In this document: one piece after another, positions 18,593 to 30,299 of the stretch
How positions within the stretch are numbered: position 1 is the stretch's first letter
Layout: each line of letters starts with the position of its first letter
NCBI RefSeq assembly: GCF_048569485.1
Contig: NC_134361.1
Location: 174,775,336 to 174,839,335 of the forward strand
Direction: 5' to 3'
Length of the DNA: 64,000 nt
DNA from: Anomaloglossus baeobatrachus
Lineage: Eukaryota > Chordata > Amphibia > Anura > Aromobatidae
Notes under the pieces: generated by a model
The model's input: only the letters and a program-made list of their open reading frames with translations
The model's database searches: none
Told to the model about the DNA's origin: nothing
Made by a program: the position numbers and the translations under genes

Positions 18593-20517
18593 TACTTGTG
18601 CGTTATATCAAAGTTTCTGGAAATTGCACACAAGTGCACCTGTACGCTGCCACCAACAGGCACACACGTGCGGTTTTAAAAACCAAGCACGGACGCAATA
18701 AGAACCTAACAGGTTTTTTTGGGGAGCGACAATTACAGACAAGTCAGACACTATCTGGACTGTTTTACACTGTGTACACCAGCCCCAGATATGATGAAGG
18801 CTGGTATACGGTCACCACTACCCTGCCTGCCTGCCTGCCTGTATACTGGTACAATAGTCCTGACAAGGACTCTTTTGGTCACTAGCCTGTATTCAGACCT
18901 GGCTATACCCTGCCTGTATATAGCAACAATAGTCCTGAGAAGGACTCTGCTACTGTACTCCGACCTGGCTATACCCTGCCTGCCTGTATACAACTAGAAT
19001 AGTCCTGAGAAGGACTTTTGGTCACACTGTTTGCAGCCCTGCAACTGAAAAAGCTATAAAGGGCCGCAAAGCTTTCCCTGAATCAGCGACACTCTCCCTG
19101 CACTGACAGTCTGGATAGCTGTGAGCAGAGCACAGCGCGCCGGCCGATATAAAGGCTCGGTCACGCTGTGCAGGCCGGCCAATCACTGCAATTCCACAAC
19201 TAACAGGGCTGTGGCATTGCAGTGGTCTGCCAGCCAATCCCTGCATGAGGGCTGGCTCTCAAAAGAGCGCCAACATGCAGAAATGAAGACCACGAGTACA
19301 GCACGAGTATCGCGAGATTACTCGGTCCCCGCCGAGCAGCCCGAGTACAGCGATACTCGTGCGAGTACCGAGTAGTTACAAGCATGCTCGCCCATCACTA
19401 GTCACAGGTACTACACCAACACACCCCACACCCCGGCTAGGCACACCTAAGTCAAACACAAATCCTTGTTGCCTTCCTCCAGGGGCTGATGTCCACACCA
19501 GGGGGTGGGCCAGACGGTTGGTCCCGCCCACCGAGGAGTTCACAGTCCTGGAGGCGGGAAAAGGAGGCAGTTTAGAGTTCAGTTTTGGAGAGTGAGGTGG
19601 TAGTAGAGGAGACTGACCGTGTCCGGGTGTGTGGCCCGGGTACATACAGCAAGGTTGGCAGACGGTGGTGACCGTCTGCAGGAGAGGCTGATTGGAGTGA
19701 ACCGTAAGGACCGGGGACGGGCAGTGGCCCGCCGGTAACGGATCGGGGAGTGAAGAGAAGCCATCACCATTCGGCATGGCCTACGGACCCCGACCAGGCT
19801 AGGAGTCACCGTAAAACCGGTCAAATCCGTTAGCGAAGGGAACCTCCGGGGTTTCCCAGCAGTCAAGACCCGATTGAAGGCAACAGCTCACACCGTGAAG
19901 GGAAACACAGTCACCGCCAAGGCTACAGTTCCCAGGGCCAGAGCCTGCGGGCAAAAGGGGCTCCCTCAGCATCCATCCAAGCTGGGGAGCGGGTTACCGG
20001 TGGGAAGCCATTGGAACCATAAACACAACACAGCTGCAGGGAAAGGCAGTTACCATCAACCTACCGGGAAGAGAACAACTGCATCCGCCTGTGGTACCCG
20101 TCCATCCAGCCGTTTGTTTGACCAGAGACTCCGTGTGAATTACTGGCTGAGTGAGTACTCAGCTGCCCCCGCGACCCTGCACCTCACCAGGCCACGTAAC
20201 CCGCCTGCCATCCATCCCTAACCCTCACCGGGCCCCGGGAAAACCAACCCCCCTACCCACGGAGGGGAGAAACAACATCCAAGCTGGTCCCTGTCATCGC
20301 TCCCGGGATCCCCGTCCAGAGCAGCGGTGGTGTCACAACCTCACCACAACCGTGGGTGGCGTCACGGACAATATCCCTAAACCAAACCACCCCTTTTCAC
20401 TCACGGGCGAGGAACGCCGCTCGAGTCCCCGGGATCCGGCCCGTCGCTCGAGCCACCGAGCAGCAGCAGCAGCCGGACCCGAGCAGTGGGTGAGCGCAGC
20501 GTCCCCTCCTCCGCCCG

Positions 20518-21733
20518 TGTGGCGCCCTGGACAAGCCAGGACGTCACAAGAACAACATCTACACACCCCACACTCCCGGTCAGGCACACCGAAGTCAGAC
20601 ACAAACCCTTGTTGCCTTCCTCCAGGGGCTGATGTTCACACCAGGGGGGTGGGTTAGGCGGTTGGCCCCGCCCACCAAGGAGTTCACAGTCCTGGAGGCG
20701 GGAAAAGCAGTTCAGTTTAGAGATCAGTTTGAGAGTGGAAAGCAGAAGGAAGGAAAGTGGTAAAAGAGCAGACTGAAGTTGGTCCGGGTGTGTGGCCCGG
20801 ACAGATCAGCAAGGTTGGCAGACGGTGGTGACCGTCTGCAGGAGTGGCCTATTGGAGCTTGCCTTAAGGACCGTGGACGGGCGGTGGTCCGGCGGTACCG
20901 GACCGTTACGCAAAGAGAAGCCAGCACCATCCGGCAGGGGCTTACGGACCCCGGCAAGGCTAGGAGTCGCCGTGAATTTGCCAAATCCGTTAGCGAAGGG
21001 AACCTCCTGGGTTTCCCAGCAGCTAAGTCCCGACAGAAGGCAACCGTCCAACCGAGAGAGGGAAACACAGTCACCGCCAAGGCTAAAGTTCCCAGGGCCA
21101 GAGCCTGCGGGCAAAAAGGGCTCCTTCAGCACCCATCCAAGCTGGGGAGCGGGTTACCGGTGGGAACCCATTGGAACCGTTACACTACATAGGTGCAGGG
21201 AAAAGCAGTCACCATCAACCTGCCGGGAGATACAACACCGCAGCCGTCTGTGGGACCCGTCCATCCAGCCGAGTGTTTTACCGAGAACTGTGTCCTCATC
21301 ATTGGCTGAGTGAGTACCACCGTGCCGTGCGGCACAGCGCTGCCCCCGCGACCCTGCACCTCGCCAAGCCCCGTAACCCGCCTGCCATCCATCCCTACCC
21401 CATCACCGGGCCCCGGGACAACCAACCCCTACCCACGGAGGGGAGAACTAACATCCAGGCTGCTCCCAGTCATCGCTCCCGGGATCCCCGTCCAGAGCAG
21501 CGGTGGTGTCACCAATATCACCACAACCGTGGGTGGCGTCACGGACAATAACCAAATCCCCCACAATCCAATCCCCACCCTTTTCACTCACGGGCGAGGA
21601 GCGCCGCTCGAGTCCCCGGGATCCGGCCCACCGCTCGAGCCACCACCGAGCAGCAGCAGCCGCAGCAGCCGCGGCTGGACCCGAGCAGTGGGAGAGCGCA
21701 GCGTCCCTTCCTCCGCCTGAGACACCCGCGACA
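20518..21733 (+). mobile_element. LTR A2, at the unit 1/unit 2 junction
   Basis: A 1.2-kb LTR starting TGTGGCGCCCTGGACAAGCC and ending CGCGACA at 21733. It follows LTR A1 head to tail with no internal region. The sequence to its right is the start of unit 2 (GCGCAGTGCCCGTCTGAAGC). A close copy (30300-31517) lies at the unit 2/3 junction. It is a fossil with no coding capacity. Confidence 0.75.
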
Positions 21734-22099
21734 CATGCGCAGTGCCCGTCTGAAGCCAGTGAGTGAATCCTCCTCAATCTAAGCCGTCAGCGCCTGAAAG
21801 CACCCCCCCCTCGCTCCTCGCCTCAGAGAGATGCGTACCAGCAAATATTTTTTTTACAAAGAAATCACTGTCTGCACCTATTGACTTCTATGGGGTTTTA
21901 GATCGAGGGTCAAGTTCAGGTGCCAAGCTGAACTTTTAACTACAGATTGGCAGAACCCAGTGAACACGAACATCCTGGGGTCCCCTCATCCCTACTCCTG
22001 AATACTCCCTCCAGTCACTTATCATTATATAACATAATTCTATACAGTAAAGTCACAACCAGACATAGAGACCGTCAATATGATTTATTTTTCTGAATA

Positions 22100-22287
22100 T
22101 TTTGTCTAAATTCCCTATCAGAATGTCTTTGGAATGTGGGAGGAAACCGGAGAACCCGGAGGAAACCCACGCAAACACGGGGAGAACATACAAACTCCTT
22201 GCAGATGGTGTCCTTGGTGGGCTTTGAACCCAGGACCCCAGTGCTGCAAGACTGCAGTGCTAACCACTGAGCCACCATGCCGCCCGT
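22100..22287 (-). mobile_element. V-SINE, unit 2
   Basis: Same site and features as the unit 1 copy: GGGCGGCATGGTGGCTCAG, TGGTTAGCACTGCAGTC, GGGTTCAAAGCCC and the TTTGCGTGGGTTTCCTCCGG core. It has a single tRNA-like head. Confidence 0.8.
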
Positions 22288-22528
22288 ATGTGGAATATGT
22301 GAGAACATCGTCTGGAGCTGCAGCTGATCTCAGGATCTCTGCATATGATGGATCTGTCTCCATGGAGCCGATGAGAATCTGTGGATCTTGATGGAAATGA
22401 CCTGGAACTTGTGTAGATTTCTGGAAAGAGAAGACGACAAGATATTACATCCCATCAACAGATTCCTAAAGAAAATACAAAGGAGCTGAAGACTGGAAGA
22501 GAAGAAGCAAATTCTAATATCTACTTAC

Positions 22529-23976
22529 ATGAAGCGCAGGTCGCTCTGATCCAATTCTTCAATGATTTATAGACTTGGACCTTCTGTCTGTAAAAAAGAA
22601 AAAAAACAACAATAAGTATTATATTACATGTCATATACAGATCATGGGGCGGAGAGAGAAGAGGAAATGAGGGGAACTCACCATCCGCTGTTTTGAGATG
22701 TCCACGTTCATGGTCCTTCATGCTTGGTGAGAAGTGACCAAAGAGACCAGAACAACAGGAAGATAAAGAGGATTTTTTTCCAGCCTTCAAAATAATGCAG
22801 ATTTCTATAAAGAGAAAATGACAAATCATTATATCCAGTGGCGTAACTAGAGTTCGATGGGCCCCGCTGTAAGATTTGGACCTGACCTCCCCCCCAGCTT
22901 TCCCATGCTCTGCTTTACTACTTTTCCATGCTTTGCTATACTTCTTTCCCTCAGCACACAGCTTTCCTAATGCTCTGCTTTATATCTTTTCCTCAGCACC
23001 CAGCTTTCCTATGCTCTGCTATATGTATTTCTCTCAGCATCCAGCTTTCCCATGCTTTGCTATACATTTTTTCCCTCACCACCCAGCTTTCCTATCCTCT
23101 GCTATATATCTTTCATCACCCAGCTTTCCCATGATATCAGAACATGAGAAAGTTGGGTGCTGTGAGAAAGATGTATAGCAGAGCATGGGAAAGCTGGGTG
23201 ATGAAATAATAGTGTATAGCAGAGCATGGGAAAGCTGGGTGATGAAATAAAAAAGTATAGCAGAGCATGGGAAAGCTGGGTGATGAAAGAAAAATGTATA
23301 GCAAAGCATGGGAAAGCTGGATGCTGAAAGATGTATAGCAGAGCATGGGAAAGCTGGATGCTGAAAGATGTATAGCAGAGCATGGGAAAGCTGGATGCTG
23401 AAAGATGTATAGCAAAGCATGGGAAAGCTGGATGCTGAAAGATGTATAGCAGAGCATGGGAAAGCTGGGTGCTGAGAGAAATATGTATAGAGTAGAGCAT
23501 GGGAAAGGTGGGTGATGAAAGAAAGATGTATAGCAAAGCATGGGAAGGTTGGGTGATGCGGGAAAGCACTTCTTTCACTCAGTAACCAACTTTCCTACCC
23601 CATGCTTGTATCTTTGTCCCTATTCTGGTGTTATATAGCACCCTGTACTCCCCCAGGCCCCGCAGGGGTCCCGACAATGATCGTTCCGCCCCTGATTTTA
23701 TCATATGAATACATTTCTAGTAAAATGAGCTGGAGACTAAAAGAAATTGAATCCTAATATTTACTTACATGAAGTTGTTCTGATCTAATTATTCTTTGTT
23801 TTCCAAACTTTTTTGACTTTCCTTCTAGAAAGAGGAGAAAGCAGCGATTATTTCTCTGTTACATGTAATATACATATCACTGGACAGAGGCAGTGAGTGG
23901 TGACTTACCGTCCGGTGTTTGGGGGACGTCCTGTGTTTAGCCCTTCATGTTAGATATTGACCAAAGCTGATGGTAA
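22529..23976 (-). other. Decayed exon-like blocks, unit 2
   Basis: Splice-bounded blocks equivalent to those of unit 1 lie at 23909-23976, 23769-23824, 22682-22740 and 22529-22587, with the same donors (GTAAGT, GTGAGT) and acceptors. No continuous coding frame is seen. A further block upstream of the SINE (about 22290-22430) reads METDPSYAEILRSAAAPDD on the minus strand behind a TTTCCAG acceptor, and is perhaps a relic exon into which the SINE fell. Confidence 0.35.
22836..23694 (+). mobile_element. Non-autonomous hAT element with inverted 39-bp minisatellite, unit 2
   Basis: Same site, termini and 8-bp duplication (ATTATATC, ATTTTATC) as the unit 1 element but without the foldback insertion. 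The minus-oriented half has more 33-40-bp copies (23150-23560) than in unit 1, so the array has changed length since the duplication. Confidence 0.88.
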
Positions 23977-24123
23977 CTAGAGAACAGAACAGCAAGAAGT
24001 TAAAGGTGATTTATTTATTTTTTACAGCCTTCAAATTAGTTGTAATGAATGCAGGGGTCCCTTACCTGGGCTGGAATTCAAGATGGTCTCTTCCACTGCC
24101 CGCACCATGAACATCTTAAGATG

Positions 24124-26675
24124 TTATTGTGGTGCGCGTCTGAAGCAGTGGTTACGGCACAGGGGGCAGTGAGGGCTGGAGCGCAACCAGTCAGAAATGC
24201 AACCCGGATGGAAGAAGTGGTTGCACGGGATGACTGTGAGCTGCTCTCCGATCTGATAGTCCTCCATACATATGGGACATCTCTCGCCCTGCTCCTGTGG
24301 GGTTACATTCCTTGTTGGGAGTCTCGCAATTTGGCGAGCTCTCCAGCTAACCCTACCACGCCTTCTCCTCGGCACAGGTACATTTTGTACAGGTGGCTCC
24401 ACCTGTGGCACTGGTGGTGGGATCACAGGCTCTGCCTGCGGTTGAATAGGTGCGTGGATGGATGGTGACGGCCCGGCAGGGGCTGGTCTAGGAGGAGAGC
24501 GGCTTCTTTCTCTACTCCTTCCCCTGCTGCCCTCTGCTGTTGAGCTGGAGGGCCCGGCAGGGGCTGGTCTAGGAGGAGAGCGGCTTCTTTCTCTGCTCCT
24601 GCCCCTGCTGCCCTCCACTGTTGAGCTGGAGGGCCCGGCAGGGGCTGGTCTAGGAGGAGAGCGGCTTCTTTCTCTGCTCCTGCCCCTGCTGCCCTCCACT
24701 GTTGAGCTGGAGGGCCCGGCAGGGGCTGGTCTAGGAGGAGAGCAGCTTCTTTCTCTACTCCTGCCACTGCTGCCCTCCGCTGTTGAGCTGGAGGGCCCGG
24801 CAGAGGCTGGTCTTAGAGGTGAGCGGCTTCTTTCCCTGCCCTCTTCTTGTCCCCTACGGTGTAGAGGATCTCTGGCAGGTCTCCCTCTCCTCTCAGTGAC
24901 AGCATTGCTGTCTCTCTGACGTCCACTGGTAGGTCTTCTCTGATGTCTTTCTTGAGACCTCAACCTATGGACAGTTATGGCTTGACCTATAAAGAAATGA
25001 TAAATTTTCATGATTATTTCCAATCTTGTCAAACACGTATGGCCTTTAGGGATCGGCCCATCTGCTGCTGTGGTGTTTAGGGAGAGGAGAACACTAGAAA
25101 AAATTGCCTTATTTTGGACTTTAGTTTACCTGCAGTGTCTGTCCAAAAATGTGGCCCATCATACACCATGATATCTCCTCCCAGGAATGCCCTATAGCTG
25201 AAGTGTCAAACATGCGGCTGCGGGCTGCATGCGGCCCCTCAGGCTGCTTCTTGTGGCCCGGAGGCACGTGGACCCAGTAACGATCGCAGCCGGTGCAGGG
25301 GCTGCAGCCGTCAGCGCTTTATTTCAGATGAACGTTTTTCTGGAGCTGTTAAGTCGAGCTCTCTCTGCACAACTCAATGGCAGCCACCAGCCAATCAGAG
25401 GCAAACAACTGACCCATTTGATCTCAGTTGCTTGCCTCTGATTGGCCAGTGGCTGCTATTGGAATAGTTGTGCAGAGAGAACTTGACTTGTGCAGCGCCG
25501 GCAGAACGTTCATCTGAATTTCAGATGAAGCGATGACAATGGCTGCAAACATTACCAGATCCATGTGCCTGCAGGCCGCATGAAGCAGGAAAGAGGATGC
25601 CGAGGGAACGGAGGACAGGTGGTAAGCGGAATATTTTTGTGTGTGTGTGTGTGTGTGTGTGTAGAATAGCACAACAGGGGACTAGGATGGGAAATTGCTA
25701 CAAGAAGAGGTCTAGTAAAGGGGACATTACTACAAGAAGAGGACCTGCATGGGCGCATTACTACAGGATGGGCACAAGGATGGGACACATTACTTCAGGA
25801 TGGGGACCAAGATGGGCACATTACTACAAGATGAGGACCAGGATGGGCACATTACCACAGGATGAGGACCAGGATATGGCACATTACTACAAGAAGGGGA
25901 CAATGATGGGCACATTACTACAGGATGAGGACCACAATGGGGTACATTACTACGGGATGGGGACAAGGATGGGCACATTACTACAGGATGGGGACAAGGA
26001 TGGGCACATTACTACAGGATGGGGACAAGGATGGGCACATTACTACAGGATGACGAACACAATGGAGCACATTACAACGGGATGGGGCCAGGGACTGGGC
26101 ACAGGGGCACATTACTACAAGAAGGGGACAAGAATGGGGACAAGACAGGGCACATTACTACAGAATTGGGAGCAGGATAGTGACATTACTAAAAGATGAG
26201 GACCAGGACTTGAACACTACTTCAAAATGTTGGCAAAAATTACTATATGGTGCCAATTGTAAAACTGTATTACTTACAAAAAGGGGATCAAATATATAAA
26301 AAAAACTTGATTTTTATTCTTTTACCAGCAAAAATGTGTGTGTGTATGTGAATATATATATAGATATATATATATATTGGGTTTTTTTAAACAAAAAACT
26401 GTACATTGTTCTAATAAAATCAAACATGTTGATCCAAAACTGTATAGAAAAAAAATATAGTACCAATAAAAACGTCACTTTGTCCTGAAAAGAGTGCGGC
26501 CCCCAATTGTTTTTTTTTCTGTGTGGCCCTTATACCCGGCCGAGTTTGAGACCCCTGCCCTATAGGGTGTGAATATTATCTATCGTCCCCAAATATTTCT
26601 CTTACCTTGATTTTGTGGTCGGCGCAGCCATGCTTCATTGTCAGCAATCAGCTGACGCAGCTCCCGGGCACTCAT
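24124..26675 (-). CDS. RING-H2 finger protein, Arg/Ser-repeat type, unit 2 (two coding exons)
   Basis: Exon 1 is 26675-26606 and exon 2 is 24986-24124, with the same phase and length as unit 1 (310 aa). The exon 1 donor is GTAAGAG, and the residue at the end of exon 1 is Gln instead of Arg. Four full 27-residue repeats are present, and they are more uniform than in unit 1 (all PAPAGPSSST type from the second onward). The RING-H2 finger is identical. Intron 1 holds the same hAT element. The AATAAA signal is at plus-strand 24010-24015. Intactness in three copies argues for selection or a very recent duplication. Confidence 0.8.
25198..26557 (+). mobile_element. Non-autonomous hAT element with 31-bp minisatellite, unit 2
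   Basis: Flanked by CCCTATAG on both sides (25190-25197, 26558-26565). It is the same insertion as in unit 1. The 31-bp array (about 25690-26190) has one more copy of the GGATGGGGACAAGG type than unit 1. Confidence 0.88.
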
Positions 26676-26849
26676 GTCTTAGTTACCTGAAGCTGATAGA
26701 ATTTGGAGAACTGAGCTCTCCGGGCACCGGTATTATTGTGCCCTGATCAAAGATCAATAACAAGAAATAGGAAGTAAACACTAGATGTGGAGCACAAACT
26801 AGATCACTCTTCCAGAACCAAAGTGAAGTTTCAGCAAAAGCATCAACTC

Positions 26850-26980
26850 TAGAAATGGCAGTGATGTCACTGTGCGGGGGGCTTCTATACCCTCCGGCAT
26901 TCCATTCCATTATGACATCATCATGAAGAACCCCGAGCATTGTGACATCACAGCAGCCGGGCCGCCATGTTTGCTGCCAA
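26850..26980 (-). promoter_or_regulatory. Candidate RING-gene promoter, unit 2
   Basis: The same CRE-like TGATGTCA/TGACATCA sites, TATA-like site and YY1-like GCCGCCATGTT as in unit 1, unchanged. Confidence 0.45.
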
Positions 26981-27208
26981 CCGATGAATATTGGTAGAGA
27001 ATGTGGAATATAAATATCCTGTCTGTTTTCTTATAAATGTATATAAATCTGTGCGTTGGTAAAGATTATTAAACAGGTTTTCTCATTGTTTGTAAATAGT
27101 AAATATTTTGCTTGGCAGCTAATATATATTATTTATTGTATAAATTGTTTATTATTAAACATTAGATGTCTATGGGGAATATCTATTATATAAAGCTGAG
27201 TGTATGTT

Positions 27209-28743
27209 CACTGCGTGCAGAATTATTAGGCAAGTTGTATTTTAGAGAATTTTTTTTATTATTGATCAACAACTATGTTCTCAATCAACCCAAAAGACTC
27301 AAATATCAAAGCTTAATATTTTTGGAAGTTGGAATGGGTTTTTTTAGATTTGGCTATCTTAGGAGGATATATGTTTGTGCAGGTAACTATTACTGTGCAG
27401 AATTATTAGGCAACTTAATAAAAAACAAATATATTCCCATCTCACTTGTTTATTTTCACCAGGTAAACCAATATAACTGCACAAAATTTAGAAATAAACA
27501 TTTCTGACATGCAAAAACAAACCCCCAAAAATGAGTGACCAATATAGCCACCTTTCTTTATGATGACACTCAACAGTCTACCATCCATAGATTCTGTCAT
27601 TGCTTGATCTGTTTACAATCAACATTGCGTGCAGCAGCCACCACAGCCTCCAGACACAGGTGTACTATTTCCCCTCCCTGTAGATCTTACATTTTATGAG
27701 GGACCACAGGTTCTCTATGGGGTTCAGATCAGGTGAACAAGGGGGCCATGTCATTATTTTTTCATCTTTTAGACCTTTACTGGCCAGCCACGCTGTGGAG
27801 TAGTTGGATGCATGTGATGGAGCATTGTCCTGCATGAAAATCATGTTTTTCTTGAACGATACCGACTTCTTCCTGTACCACTGCTTGAAGAAGTTGTCTT
27901 CCAGAAACTGGCAGTAGTTCTGGGAGTTGAGCTTCACTCCATCCTCAACCCGAAAAGGTCACACAAGTTCGTCTTTGATGATACCAGCCCATACCAGTAC
28001 CGCACCTCCACCTTGCTGGCGTCTGAGTCGGAGTGGAGCTCTCTGCCCTTTACAGATCAGCCTGTGGCCCATCCATCTGGCCCATCAAGAGTTACTCTCA
28101 TTTCCTCAGTCCATAAAACCTTTGAAAAATCAGTCTTAAGATATTTCTTGGCCCAGTCTTGACATTTTATCTTATGTTTCTTGTTCAAAGGTGGTCGTTT
28201 TTCAGCCTTCCTTACCTTGGCTATGTCCCTGAGTGTGGCTTTTTGATACTCCAGTAACGTTGCAGCTCTGAAATATGGCCAAACTGGGGGCAAATGGCAT
28301 CTTGGCAGCTTCACGCTTGATTTTCCTCAATTCATGGGCAGTTATTTTGTGCCTTTTTTGCCCAGCATGCTTCTTGCGACCCTGTTGGCTATTTGCCATG
28401 AAACGCTTGATTGTTCGGTGATCACGCTTCAAACGTTTCGCAATTTCAAGACTGCTGCATCCCTCTGCAAGACATCTCACAATTTTGGACTTTTCAGAGC
28501 CTGTCAAATCTCTCCTCTGACTCATTTTGCCAAAGAAAAGGAAGCTGCCTGATAATTAAGCACACCTTATATAGGGTGTTGATGTCCTTACACCGCACCC
28601 CTCCTCATTACAGAGATGCACATCAACTGATTTACTTAATTGGTAGTTGGCTCTCAAGCCTATACAGCTTCGAGAAGGACAACATGTATAAAAAGTATCA
28701 TGGGATCAAAATACTCATTTGCCTAATAATTCTGCACACAGTG
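27209..28743 (-). mobile_element. Tc1-like transposon, defective, unit 2
   Basis: Best-preserved left terminal repeat (CACTGCGTGCAGAATTATTA). The transposase carries the frame shift after GPDGWA shared with the other units, a small insertion near 28290 that shifts the frame after REAAKMP, and a stop after KDELV as in unit 1. The catalytic motifs FMQDNAPSH and SPDLNPIENLW are still readable. Confidence 0.85.
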
Positions 28744-28805
28744 TATGTGTGTGTGTGTGTGTGTGTATGTGTGTATGTGTGTATGTATGTGTGTGTGTGT
28801 ATGTG

Positions 28806-28846
<41 letters not shown>

Positions 28847-28860
28847 TTGTATGTATGTAC
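28744..28860. repeat. (TG)n/(TATG)n microsatellite, unit 2
   Basis: Expanded relative to unit 1. Confidence 0.9.
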
Positions 28861-29497
28861 TGGTTAGGACTGGGGTGCCCGGGGCCTACTAGTGAAATTG
28901 AATCTAGTGGCCCACTCTATAGCTACCATAAACATTTTTATTACTTGATCATTTTCGGCTTCTCTCACTATAACATGCGCCTTTTAGCAAACCAGTGGGT
29001 AAAATAGACCTGTATTGTGCCTGCATATATCACAGGATTTCTTATAGCATCTTATTTATTGCAGTTAATAATGGAATCTGTGATTTATAGTCAGTCGCAG
29101 TTTTTCTTACACACGGACGTTCCTTGTCCTCGGTATAAACCACCGGGTCCATCAGCCAAGCAATATTCAAAGAGAAGCAAAATGTTATCCAGCATCTGCA
29201 CATGGAAAAGATGACTAATATTAATCCCCCTCTGCCCCGATCTATCCACTCATCGAGGGAAATTCCCTATAGAGTCAGTGTGTGGAGGTGCGCAGCATTA
29301 CCACCCAATACTCTTCCATGTGGAGACTGGTGAATTCTCTTCTCTTTCCACAGTCACATATTACATAGTTATCAGTAATGATCGCCCCCCAGTGTCTGTA
29401 CTGGATGTGACCAGTCATTCTGTGGGGACAGAGGCCTAGAAAAGCCGCTCTATGGTTTCCAAACTAGTGTTACATGTTTGATAAACCCTTTGATAAA
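28861..29497. other. Gene-free stretch, unit 2
   Basis: Equivalent of 11201-11843. Nothing recognisable beyond the unit homology. Confidence 0.5.
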
Positions 29498-29529
29498 TTC
29501 CCTGAGAAGCAGGAATCCAGGCCTGCCAG

Positions 29530-29574
29530 GCCTCAACGCGTTTCTCCTCTCCCTTCAGAGGTTCATCAGGAGGC
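29530..29574 (-). ncRNA. Hammerhead-ribozyme-like motif, left arm, unit 2
   Basis: Identical in plan to unit 1: GCCTC, CTGATGA, CCTCT/AGAGG helix II, GAAACGCGTT, GAGGC. Confidence 0.65.
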
Positions 29575-29668
29575 TAAGGGGAGACGGCAGCGGGTCCTGT
29601 TCAGTAACAATCCATCTGCTTACAGCCATGGATTGTTACTGAACAGGACCCGCTGCCGTCTCCCCTTA

Positions 29669-29713
29669 GCCTCCTGATGAACCTCTGAAGGGAGGAGAGA
29701 AACGCGTTGAGGC
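29669..29713 (+). ncRNA. Hammerhead-ribozyme-like motif, right arm, unit 2
   Basis: GCCTC 29669-29673, CTGATGA 29674-29680, GAAA 29699-29702, GTT 29706-29708, GAGGC 29709-29713. The helix II loop reads CTGAAGGG here, not CTGCAGGG. Confidence 0.6.
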
Positions 29714-29745
29714 CTGGCAGGCCTGGATTCCTGCTTCTCAGGGAA

Positions 29746-30045
29746 GTCATCTTTTCTCCCTGTTATACTATATTATATAGAATATGATTGGAGCAACCTT
29801 TTCTATTTTGCATTAATTTGCAGGGGTGTTTGTATCCCAATTTTCTTTCAGCTCCTGGGGTATAATGGGGAAATTATCTGAGCCCCTTATGATATGACTA
29901 GGTGACTGTAATATACTTTTGGGGTATACCACCCTGTAATAGTGGTTGTAAATACCACTTATGGATCACTACCTTGCATAAAGATAATCTATTAGGAATA
30001 GAAGTCTATACGTCTTGTACAGTGCTAGTATCATGAATAGGAATA
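29746..30045. other. Truncated tail of unit 2
   Basis: Equivalent of 12092-12405 of unit 1. It ends abruptly in GTATCATGAATAGGAAT at the LTR junction. No gene. Confidence 0.6.
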
Positions 30046-30299
30046 GGGGAGAAACAACATCCAAGCTGCTCCCTGTCATCGCTCCCGGGATCCCCGTCCA
30101 GAGCAGCGGTGGTGTCACAACCTCACCACAACCGTGGGTGGCGTCACGGACAATATCCCTAAACCAAACCACCCCCTTTCACTCACGGGCGAGGAACGCC
30201 GCTCGAGTCCCCGGGATCCGGCCCGTCGCTCGAGCCACCGAGCAGCAGCAGCAGCCGGACCCGAGCAGTGGGTGAGCGCAGCGTCCCCTCCTCCGCCCG
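30046..30299 (+). mobile_element. LTR A1 copy, 3' part only
   Basis: Matches the end of LTR A1 (about 20262-20517), starting GGGGAGAAACAACATCCAAG and ending CGCCCG. It is joined directly to the tail of unit 2, so the rest was lost at the junction. Fossil. Confidence 0.7.

Larger units (their letters stand above)
12975..19400 (-). mobile_element. Complete hAT transposon (autonomous-looking)
   Basis: Terminal inverted repeats are TAGTGATGAGCGAGTA and, from the right end, TAGTGATGGGCGAGCA. They are flanked by the perfect 8-bp target duplication GTCACAGG (12967-12974, 19401-19408). Cytosine-guanine-rich CTCGG/CCGAG motifs cluster near both ends. Inside are a 118-bp tandem repeat array (about 13500-14995) and one long open minus-strand transposase gene (18592-15218). 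With both ends, target duplication and an open gene intact, it looks recently mobile. It is absent from the junction between units 2 and 3. Confidence 0.92.
12942..20517 (+). mobile_element. LTR A1, split by a hAT element
   Basis: The LTR begins TGTGGCGCCCTGG at 12942. It is interrupted at 12975-19400 by the hAT element and continues 19409-20517. It contains the family blocks CTGAGTGAGTAC, CCGGGCCCCGGG, GGTGGCGTCACGGACAA and CGCTCGAGCCACCGAGCAGC. It abuts LTR A2 directly, with no internal region between them. It is a fossil without coding capacity; its outer flanks are the ends of unit 1. Total LTR length without the insert is about 1.14 kb. Confidence 0.7.
29498..29745. repeat. Palindrome with paired hammerhead motifs, unit 2
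   Basis: Same 248-bp inverted repeat as in unit 1. Motifs lie on the minus strand at 29530-29574 and the plus strand at 29669-29713. Confidence 0.85.
21734..30045. repeat. Tandem segmental duplication, unit 2
   Basis: The second copy of the array, about 8.3 kb. It lacks the foldback element and stops at 30045 within the unit tail (homologous to about 12405 in unit 1), where it joins part of an LTR A1 copy. So the junction after unit 2 is shorter than the one after unit 1. Confidence 0.95.
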
